From positions 186,001 to 250,000 of the forward strand of contig JAPMXV010000035.1 in the NCBI GenBank assembly GCA_026936335.1: a DNA stretch of 64,000 nt, read 5' to 3'. Below the pieces are notes generated by a model that saw only the letters and a list, made by a program, of their open reading frames with translations, searched no databases and had not been told where the DNA came from. Shown here in pieces: positions 51,679-61,300 of the stretch (position 1 is the first letter of the stretch; each line of letters opens with the position of its first letter). The position numbers and the translations under genes are program-made. Source of the stretch: Mantamonas sphyraenae (taxonomy: Eukaryota; CRuMs; Mantamonadidae).

Positions 51679-53100
51679 ATGTACAGCAAAGGCAACAACC
51701 GCGAGAAATCGTCGTTTGGAGTCATGAAAGTTTGTGCTCTGGTGGTTTTTGCGTTGGGAGTGGCCTGGGTGGCCTATGCAGGCGCCAGGCTAGTTGCGTG
51801 CGACGATTCACATCACAGCAAGGTCGAACCGGCGAAGGACAAGACGCACCACACGCACACTTCAGCGAAAGAGCAGCAAAACACAAAAGAAAGCACACAG
51901 AAAAACACAGAAGAAACCAGGGTGTCGGACAAGGAGTGTCCCACCTCCGAGACAAAGCCGGTGCTGGGCTCGGAAACCATTGGCGCCAGGACGCGGCCAA
52001 AGATCGTGGTTGTAGCCTTTGCTTCCCCGGCCAGCTATGCAGAAAAGTTCAGCGCCAACATGCGCTCGTGGCACTGCTACTGCGTGCGCCACGGGTACGA
52101 GTTTATCGTGGAACTGGAGGTGATCGACGGGTCGCCAGCCATCTATTGGAACACGCCGCGGGTGAATAAGAAATACCTGCCGCACGCCGACTTCTTGGTG
52201 TCGGTGGGGTTGGATTCTGTGGTTTACAACCACTCGATCCCGCTGGAGAGGTGGATTATGAATCCGTTGTACGAGGGCAAGTCTGTTTGGGTGCCCGACA
52301 CCATTGGAGGTTTCAACACGGGGTTGATTATCTACAGGGGCCGCGGCGACCCGTTTGTCACCGCTTTCTACAACTGCATGGACTGGATGCGTGACGAGGT
52401 TGCCAGCAGCGGCGTGGGGGTTGTTTCGACAGACAACGGCGCGTTCATCACGTGTCTGCCGGCCATGACGGACACCAAGTTTCGCGAAAAGTTCGGCTTT
52501 GTCAGCGACGAGGGCAAGGACGATCCCAAGCGCAACGGGGTGTACAACGGCGAATGCGCAGCCCAGGGCGTACGAAACGAGGTGTGGCCTCTGATCAACT
52601 GCATTGCACACTCGTTGACCAAGCTGGGATTTCCCTACCCGCGCACAGACTATTTCCACATTGCCAAGCGTCGCTGGTTCATGTTCCCCAAAGAGCACGT
52701 CAGCACACACCCTCAGATCGCATTTGTGGGCTCTGACATGATGGGATTCCAGTACGAGACACAGCACCAAGAAAACCAGGCGGGCTTGTACTTCAACCCG
52801 GGTGGCCTGATGCTGCACACGAAGCAAGGACCCACTCTGATTGGCCCCACGCGTGGGCTGGCAGACTGTTCGTACCAGGACAACCCCAGCGAAAGTCTGG
52901 AGGAGGTGAATCCGGTGCTGAGCAAGGAGTACACAGCGCCGTTTCCGTTTGAAATGTTTGGTGGCAACGACAAGTGGCCCTACCCCAAGTACGAGTTCCC
53001 TGAGGGATTTCCCGACAAACTCCTGGAAGATGAGTCCTGGACCTTGCGTGGAGCTCCCGGGTGGGATGCACCGTGGGAGCGGGCAAAGAAGAAGAATTGA
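51679..53100 (+). CDS. Type II membrane glycosyltransferase, GT34/DUF273-like
   Basis: A single exon of 473 residues (495 from ATG 51613). A hydrophobic anchor (VCALVVFALGVAWVAYAGA) near the N-terminus is followed by a polar His/Lys/Thr-rich stem and a lumenal domain: RPKIVVVAFASPASYAEKFS, YCVRHGYEFIV, HADFLVSVGLDSVVYNHSIP, GGFNTGLIIYRG and STDNGAFITC. This order resembles Golgi GT34-type transferases, but the expected D-x-D metal motif reads GLDS, so the family call is tentative. The sequence ends with a basic KKKN. It is followed at 43 bp by the epimerase gene and then a GT61-like transferase, suggesting a shared role in surface or secretory glycans. Donor and acceptor sugars are unknown. 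Confidence 0.65.
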   Translation: MYSKGNNREKSSFGVMKVCALVVFALGVAWVAYAGARLVACDDSHHSKVEPAKDKTHHTHTSAKEQQNTKESTQKNTEETRVSDKECPTSETKPVLGSETIGARTRPKIVVVAFASPASYAEKFSANMRSWHCYCVRHGYEFIVELEVIDGSPAIYWNTPRVNKKYLPHADFLVSVGLDSVVYNHSIPLERWIMNPLYEGKSVWVPDTIGGFNTGLIIYRGRGDPFVTAFYNCMDWMRDEVASSGVGVVSTDNGAFITCLPAMTDTKFREKFGFVSDEGKDDPKRNGVYNGECAAQGVRNEVWPLINCIAHSLTKLGFPYPRTDYFHIAKRRWFMFPKEHVSTHPQIAFVGSDMMGFQYETQHQENQAGLYFNPGGLMLHTKQGPTLIGPTRGLADCSYQDNPSESLEEVNPVLSKEYTAPFPFEMFGGNDKWPYPKYEFPEGFPDKLLEDESWTLRGAPGWDAPWERAKKKN

Positions 53101-53143
53101 GGCGCTGTCGTCACCACCGCATCTCTTTTTGCACGTCGACACA

Positions 53144-54531
53144 ATGAAGCTCGAAGGACTGACCGCACTCGTTACTGGTGGTGCTGGCCTGATTGGGTCG
53201 CACCTTGTGGACGCCCTGATTGACGAGAAGGGCTGCAAGGTAGTCATCGTTGACGCTCTGGACAAAGACACGCACCCGAACGGCGTGCCGGAATGGATTC
53301 ACCCCGAGGCCAAGTTCATCCAGGGAAAGGTGCAAGACCCAGAGCTGATGCTGGAGGCGCTGCAGGGTGTGGATATCGTCTTCCACCTGGCCGCTGTTGG
53401 TACGTTGCCCCGATCGAGGACCAAAGGATACGCGGCTAGAGGAGGACGCACAGGACACACAGAGATACCAGCACGGATGGTGCAAAGAAGAGAGGGAACC
53501 AATCTGCAGGTCATACTGCAGCTTGTTTGCTGCCCTTGACGTGCTCATCCCTTGCCAAGAGAGCGTGCGTGGCGCTGGGCAGAAAATCTCTGACACCGCT
53601 TTCTTCCACAGGTGGCTTCTGTGCCGAGTTTGGCAACTACATGGAGAGCAACGGAGTGGGCACGGCTGTGATCTTTGATCTGATCAAGGATCACGAGCTT
53701 CCAATCAAGAAGATTGTGTCTGCGAGCTCTCAGGCTGTGTACGGTGAAGGAAGCTACGTGTCCAAGACGGGCAAGGTGTACCACATGGACAACATGCGTC
53801 CGGCGCGTCGCTTCGAGCAGCAAAAGTGGGAGTGGGAGGACCCGGAGAACCCCGAGGAGGACCTCCTGTCGTACCCTGTGCCGGAGAACAAAAACATCAG
53901 CTGCGAGTCGGGCTACGCGGTTTCCAAGTACTCGTGCGAACGTCTGACGATCGGTCTGGGTCGCCAGCTGGGCGTACCCAGCGTGGCTTTGCGCTATGCA
54001 GTGACGTACGGACCTCGACAGAGTCTGTACAACCCGTACACGGGACTGGTGTCCATTTTCAGCACGCGACTCCTGAACGGAATGCGCCCCGTGGTGTACG
54101 AGGACGGTGAGCAGACGCGCGACTTTATCTACGTGAAGGACAACGTAAACGCAAACATCTGCGCCATGGAGAGCGACGAGGCGTGCTGGAGGGCGTACAA
54201 CGTGAGCACGGGTAGGCAGACCACGGTGAACACCATGGCCACCACTCTGGCCAAGCTGTATGACTTGGAACACCTGCAGCCCGAGTACCGCGGCGACTAC
54301 CGCCCGTGGGATGTGCGCCATCTGACCCTGGACCCGTCTGCACTCAACGCACTGGGCTGGGAGGCAAAGACGACGGTTGAGGAAGGCCTTGCCGAGTACG
54401 TCAAGTGGATCAAGACCCAGGGCGAAGTTGGCGAGTACTTCACAAAGGCTGAGCAGGCCTTGAAGAAGAGCAACATTGTCAAGAGTGCCAAGGTGGAGGA
54501 CGAGGGTGAGGAGGTCACCGTGGAAGAATGA
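53144..54531 (+). CDS. NAD-dependent sugar epimerase/dehydratase (extended SDR)
   Basis: Exons 53144-53399 and 53612-54531 join in phase 1 (donor GTACGT, acceptor CCACAG) to give 391 residues. The N-terminal Rossmann motif is TGGAGLIGSHL, followed by VDIVFHLAAVGG across the splice, SSQAVYGEGS and the catalytic YAVSK. GLVSIFSTRLLNG, RDFIYVKDN and the C-terminal GWEAKTTVEEGLAEYVKW are typical of nucleotide-sugar epimerases and 4,6-dehydratases such as UDP-glucose 4-epimerase. Substrate specificity cannot be read from sequence. There is no signal peptide, so it is cytosolic and would supply an activated sugar to the neighbouring transferases. The C-terminal 40 residues are charged and extra to the family. 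Confidence 0.85.
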
Positions 54532-54567
54532 ACGGTCATCAATGTGTGCCCGAACGGCAACAACAGA

Positions 54568-57500
54568 ATGGCAAAGACCACGTACCTAGCATTGGCAATT
54601 GGGCTTGTGGCGGTCAACATCGTCGTGTTCAGCTTTGTTGTGAGGCGTCAGGGATCTCCAATGACACGCGGAACGGGGGTGAGGTGGTGCACGATTGCGA
54701 GGAGCACGTGTGCACGCCGGAGGATTGCAATCGTGCGGATGTGCAACAGTTGGTGTGCCCCAGGGTGGACACGAATTCCATGGTTACGTGGCCATGCAAC
54801 GGTCCATGGCGAGACCCAACAAAGGTTTTCGCTGCAGAGGGAGACGGCGAGACAAACACCACACAGGCGGGTGCACAGGTGCCGCTGAACACCGCTGAAC
54901 CGGGCCTGTATCTTCACACGCTTCCTGTGCAATTGGCCTATGCCCAGTGGCGAGAGATGGGCTTTCCGGTGCAGTGCACCCTCGACCTTGCAGAGAAAGA
55001 TCCTGGCAAGGCTGCACAGCGCGACGGGTTCTGGTCGACGTACTGTGACAAGTTTCCCCTGATGAAAGCAAACCGAGAGCTGTGTGGAGACAGTTTGCTT
55101 GCTGACTCTACGCTGGGGCGTCTGCTGTCCACCAAGCGACTTTTCTTGCCGCGCTTGACGAAGGCTGCGCTGGCCTACACACGCTCGTGCGGGTTCCTGA
55201 CCTGGGACGCTCATGCAAGGTACGCAGCTGGACGTATCCCACCCACAGGTTCACTAGACACATTGTCGACTCATCTCCCGTAAGTTTGGTGACCAGAAAG
55301 AGCTGGTGCGCAGAGCTGCAAGGGCAGTGGTGACTCACCTCTCCCAAACCCCGATCACCCAGCTCGTGCGCTGGCTTCAACCAGGGCGATGTGAAGGTGG
55401 ACGAGTACGAGTACAGCGTCGTGCTGGTACCAGACATTTCCGGCCCGTTGACATCCCGCGTGGATGTGATCACTCGTGTGGCGTGGCTGGTTCGTCAAGT
55501 GCGGAAATGGAATGTGGAGGAAGACGTCACGATCGTGGTACCGGCACACATGAAGGCTGGATTCGCGTGGGACGAGATGTGTCTGGGCAAAGTGGAAATC
55601 AAGTGGATCGGCGACGACTCGTTGCTGCATGCAGACGTGATCCTACCGCTGGTCAGCGACGCTGTGTCTGTGGAGGGCTACCAGCCACGGCAGGCTCTGG
55701 AGGCTGTTCGCGATCTGTTCCAGGAGTGCAAGCCGGAAAAGAAACACCCTCTGCCTGATGAGACTGCTGGGAACCTGATTGTCATCGACAACGCCGTTCC
55801 TGCGTGCGAACTGGACGAGAGCGCCGGCATGTCTGTGTACAACCACCAGGAGTTGGCCAAATACCTTCTGGAGCACGTACATGGCGGAAAATTCAAACAA
55901 CACCACGGCCGTGTGATTTCCCTGACCATGTCCCTGCTGAGCCCGGAGGTTCGACGCGCCTTGTTTGAGCACGCCGCCGCCATCATCAGTACGTGGGAGA
56001 GTTGTTCGCAAGCCTTTGTTTCCACACCTCACTCACACCCGTGAACACGCGTCACACACGCACACACAGCTGGAAACCCGGAAACTGTGCTTGGGGCTGT
56101 GCATGCACACAAAGAATTGTTGGTGGTTGGGCTCATTGCCAGCGACGTGCCCCACCTGAACATGGGCCACGTAGCATCTGGACTGCGAGCTCGCGTGGTG
56201 CTTGTGGACGTGGGTGGCGACCAGCAACTGGCAGCCAACTGGAAGCTGGATGAGGCCGTGCTGAAGGAGATGGCCAAGCGCGTGTCCACCGAGATGACGC
56301 ACACGGTGGCATCGTGGGTGTCTGCCGATGCTTCCTGGTACACCTCCAAGCTTGATATTGCTCCAGACATGGAGGTGGGCAGCGGAGTGGACAAGCTTAG
56401 GAGCTGTTCGCGGTACGAAGTTTGGACTCAGGAAATCCAAGAGGCGGTGCCCATTGAGGGACCCCACGCAGAGAACTTCCGCTGCATTCCTCGCAAGGTG
56501 CAACCGCCACTTTGGACATACAGTGTGGACGAGCACAACTGGAGGGATAAGTACGTGGACCTGGGTGACCGTCCCGAGTCGCAGTTGAACTTTGAAACAT
56601 TCTCCAAACTGCCCAATTACGACGTGTACTGCGCGCAAAATCTGGCCGAGCTGCCTCGACCAGACCCCAAGTTTGTCGGTCCAGTGGGCATGGAAGTGGT
56701 ATGTCAGCACAGGTTCCTGAACGTGCAGAGCGAGTTTTGCAAGGATTACCCGCCGCCCCCCGAGATCGAGGTGGAAGTGGAAAAGATGATCAACGGCAAC
56801 ATGGTCAAGGTCAAGGAGAAGCGACCTGCGCCGACGCCCGAGAGCAAGCCTGCACGTCTCAACCGGCCGCCGTGGGCACCGAAGCAGATCTGGGCCCCGA
56901 TCATTTGGAACGGCTACGCAGCCGACGACAACCAGAACCACGTGTACAACATCTGGAACAAGGACCACGCGTTCCAAGTCATGTCCCAGTTCACCTCGAT
57001 GGAAAATTTCCATCAGTTTGGGGCCAACGGAAGGCTTGGCCTTGTTCAAATCATGTGCCCTCGTGCGGCACTCGGCCACTTGCCACGGGTGCGCTACTTC
57101 AAGAAGCTGCTGGTGACCCCCGAGCAGTGGCCTCGACAATACTTCCACTTTACGGTGGAGATGCTCAACCGCATTGTGTGGATGTCCGACGCCCTGCAGT
57201 CGGATCCAGACCTGTACGTGCTGCTCCCCAAGTACGAGCAGCAGTTTACGGTAAGTTGCCCGTTTGACCCAGCCAGCACCACATTTTCCACACACACTCA
57301 CACTCACTCACACACACGTGCGTGCGTGCATCCGCAGCCACTGGAGCAGTTCTGCATCCCTCCGGAAAAGGTGGTGTGGTCGGAACGCTCGCAGGTCTAC
57401 CAGGCCCAGCAGCTGATCCCCATTGTGTGGAATCCCTTCCACCTGCAAGAGCACTCGGCCATGGAGTCACTGAAGCGGATACGCGGCAATTTCGAGCGCT

Positions 57501-58134
57501 GCGGTCCCAAGATGGAGGGCTTGCTGGACGCAGAGGGCAACCAACGTCCTTGGGCAGGCAACCTCATCGTGCTAAACCACCATCGTAGCCGCTGCACCCC
57601 GTACGACAACCGCGGCCGCAACTTCCCCAACGATCTTGCCATTCTCCAGGGTGTAATGCAGGCAGTCAAGGCCAAGTATCCGGATGCGGTCAAGTCCATG
57701 CGCTTCCTTTCCATCAGCACTGGAGCCATGAGTCCGAGCACCAACGCATGGTTTTCGAGCATGCCTCCGTCGTCATTGGTGCTCAGGGCAGCTATCTGAC
57801 CAACGCCCTGTTTGGCTCCAAGATGCTGTCTCATGTAGTTCTGTGGACAAGTGACAACCCTGTCCTGGGATGGTGGAACCTGGCCTCGTCCATGAATCAG
57901 GGCATCAGCTTCATCACCTTGCCCAACACAATGTCGCAGAATCATGACTATACCCTGGACGAGACCTTGATCAAGGCTGTGTGTGACGCCGTTGTCGGCG
58001 CGCTCGACGACCAGGGAGGCCCCAAGATCGCCGACTGGGCTCAAGAGACTCCCGACTGGTATCGCCAAATGATGAAATATGAGCCAGAAGCCGAGGTGTC
58101 GACCACCAACGTCCATGAGCGGCCATGTCAATGA
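54568..58134 (+). CDS. GT61-like glycosyltransferase with two tandem domains
   Basis: Exons 54568-54678, 54750-55219, 55363-55988, 56070-57250 and 57338 onward join with agreeing phases; a one-base frame change near 57750 (TTTT) is needed to reach the stop at 58134. The total is about 1,060 residues. An N-terminal anchor (TYLALAIGLVAVNIVVFSFV) predicts a type II secretory-pathway enzyme. The C-terminal half resembles GT61: YFHFTVEMLNRIVWMSDALQ, LIVLNHHRSRCTPYDNRG and HASVVIGAQGSYLTNALFGS. The N-terminal half repeats the same order in weaker form (TRVAWLVRQVRKWNVEEDV, IITGNPETVLGAVHAHKELL), suggesting a duplicated, perhaps inactive, domain. Sugar specificity is unknown. Intron 57251-57337 carries a CACT/CACA repeat. 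Confidence 0.7.
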
Positions 58135-58312
58135 AGGGAAGGAAGCTGCGATGGGGTTCCATCTGCAACAGATGCACACCCCACCCGCAAACCAGCCGCA
58201 CACCGCATTTCAGTGTCAGCATTGCACTCAACTTTGTCGTTCCCCAAACACGCGACCATTGTCAGCGACGGATGCGCTCGACCGACAAGAAAAACGTCAA
58301 AACGCGACAGCC

Positions 58313-61300
58313 ATGGCACTCGGCTCTTTGCGTCAGAAGAACTACCATCTCCTGTGCAAACGAATTGGCTTTGGTATGTTGCGAGCGCTTTCAGCCATTG
58401 CCCCCCACCCACCACCCATCCGGGCATTGGCGGGGCCCGACGTGTCGCTGCCGCCAAACTCCCGCCATATCTCCAACCCGGCCATCGCGACAATGCCTCC
58501 ACCATACCCGTGTCCCATGTGGTCGCCCATGTGTGATCCAGGTCCCATGGTGTTCGGCGGGTCTTCCCTTTCAACCCTAATGCATGCTCCTTGTCCAGCA
58601 CAAAACACTGACGCAATCATCATCCCTCACAGCCGCCTTTGTCCTTGTTCTCGTACGTCCTCCACACACACGCACATACGCCGGGCTCCTCAGTTGCTCA
58701 CCCTCTCCAACCAATGTCCATTCACTGCTCCTGCGCGCGCACGTCCCATTCACAGGCATCCGTTGTATTTGCAGGTGTCTTTGTGTTCTTCCTCAACGAG
58801 GCCAACGTCTCCAAGAGCCTCAATGCGAACCAACCACTTGCTTTTGACCTCAGCGGCTGCTCCCTCCAGTTTCGCACCGCTCTACCAGGCTCCAGCCTGC
58901 TCCTCCGTGTGCACTACCACCTCCACCAGAATCCGACCCTCAACACCGATGGCAACGGCCTGGTTGTCACCGTGCGTTTTGCCAAGATCCCACAAACACA
59001 ACCCCCCTCCCTGCCCCCGACCCCATCCGCCCCCGCAACACCCTTTACCCTTACTCACCTCATCCCACCTCTACACTCTCCACCATCCAACCCATCTGTA
59101 GGATACACGCACCCAAGCAGATCGCACACGCGAGGCCCTCGAGTGTCTCGCCGTCGTTCACGTCCCGTCAGGCTCAACCCTGCCGAGCACAACCATCAAG
59201 TCCTCGGGCGAGCGCCCAGGCAATGTCAGCACAACCGCCGCTGCCCTCTCCTGGGGCTCCAATTCCCTCTCCTTCTCCGGCACGTTTGCCCCATCCCGCC
59301 TGACCGACCTGACCACAGGCCCTCTCGCTTTGTCCACCTCGGCTTCAGAGTTTGACCTCGACCGCGTCGATTTCGCCTCCCTTTCAGTCACCGCAGACCT
59401 CAGCACCATCAGCGTGCGCACCCAAAACTCCCTCAGCGCTTCCTACACAAAGCAACGCTCAGGCCAGGTTTGCCTTTCCTCCTCCCTCGCCACTCCCATC
59501 TCCTCCAGCTGTATCACAAACGCAAACATCACAAACTGTTCTGCCACAGCCACCGTCCAAGGCCCCTCAGGCTCCTCCCGCAACGTTTCCGCAACCCTTG
59601 CATCGTCATCCCTCTCCCTCTCCAGCCAGGCCCCTTCCACTCCCACCAAGGATCTCAAGGCCCTCGATGTCACAGATTTTGCCACCATTGACTTTGCTGC
59701 ACGTGATCGCGCTCTTCTCCTCGATCTGTTCCGAAATCCGCGACGCCACAAGCAACGTCGACCTCGTCGTCTTTAACATCCAAGGTGCCACCCCAAACCT
59801 CACCTGGTACTGGACCAAGAAGCAACTGTTCATGGAACTCGACTCTGCCTTCCTCTACGTCTCCTCCGCCTCTCTGCTCAGCCCAAACACGCGCACATTC
59901 AACCTCGGTCTCCTTCCAGCCGCCTGCCCGCAACCAGTCACAGCTGCCGACGGCTTTGCCAACCGGCTCTCCGTCTTCAATGCCATCAACTCTGTTGTTG
60001 GCGAACAAGTGGAGGGCCTCATTGCCTACAACAACGGCGAGCAGTTCCCCACTGCCATCGTGCGCGACGACGTCACAGGCGCCCTCATCGAACGCAAGCT
60101 CGACTTTTGGCTCGACACTTTCCTCAATCTCACCGTCCTTGTCTCGTTCGGCCTCGCCATCCTTGCCGCAGGTGGCGTCGTCTACGTCACGGGCTCGCAC
60201 CTGCGTGAGAACCTCGGCAAGCAGCTCGAAAAGGAACGCTTCGATCGCGAACGCCGCAAGAACATCCCTTACGAACCTCCTCATCACGATTGGACCATCC
60301 ATGCAGGCGGTTTCTTCAAGTGGATGGAGATTGCCGTCGCAGACATCATCGACGCCGAAAAGCGCAAGCAGAGTGTCAAGAACACTCAAACCGAGCAGGA
60401 GGTCATCGAGGTGGCCACCAGCGACTGGCAGGCTGCCCTCAAGAGTAACTGGATGGAGGACACTGAGCACTACCAATCGTGGAGACAGCGCGCTGCCGCA
60501 CGTCTCAAGGACGGCTGGACCTACTTCCTCCGCTCCTTCCTCACCATCCTGGCCACCCTGGTCCTGCCTCTCCCCTTTATGATCCTCGCTATGGTGTACA
60601 TCCTCGTGCCCAGCTTCAACCGCCAGTTTGAGATCCTCAACTTGATCACCATCTGCTTCGGCCTTCTCTTTGTCTTGGTCGCTGCTTTTGAGTACGCGCT
60701 CCACCTGTACAAGGTCACCCTCACGTGGCGCAAGGGCGTCCAACTCGTCTTCTACGTACTACTCTCCATCAGCTTGTTCTTCACCCTTGCCTACCTCCTC
60801 ATCATGTCGCTGTGGATCATCCTCGGTGTCATCATCAAACCCGACGTAGCCCTTCCGTACGCCGCAGCCATCATTGCCTTTTTCTCCCAGGGCGTCAACA
60901 CACGCCGACGTCTCGAGTCTCTGCGCAACACTGTCCTCACGACACTGCGGGACACCCTCAGCGGCTTCAACATCCAGGAAATCGAACCGCTGGCCGACGC
61001 CTTTGACACAGCGGTAGAGTCGTCTCGTGCAAATCTGCGCCACATTGCAGACGTGGCCGAGGAATCCAACATCCCTCTGCCCGGCCAGGTCACAGGCGCT
61101 CTCAGTGGCGCCGGCCTTGCCGTCGCAGCCGGCGTCGGCAGCAGCGACGGAAATGTTGCCAACAGTCAGGAAAAGTCGTCGCACGACATGGTTTCATCGT
61201 TGGTGGTCAAAGCCAACCTGGCCATGACGGGTGTCGAGCAGTTTACGCGTGTGGCGTATTCCCAACACCGTGTGCTCACACGCGTCATGGACATCACAAC

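Noticed and set aside
51679-58134. A horizontally transferred bacterial sugar operon
   Set aside because: Two of the genes carry several phased introns and the transferases have type II signal anchors, as expected of eukaryotic secretory-pathway enzymes.
58384-58755. Additional coding exon in the Pro-rich stretch between the first exons of the giant gene
   Set aside because: Translations are Pro/Cys/His-rich and would separate the hydrophobic parts that otherwise join into one helix; the micro-exon model fits phases better.
32149-59780. Programmed ribosomal frameshifting as an explanation for the several frame changes
   Set aside because: The sites share no slippery heptamer or stop-adjacent motif, and most fit a missing or extra base in a short homopolymer or a short intron. 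Error or indel is the simpler reading.
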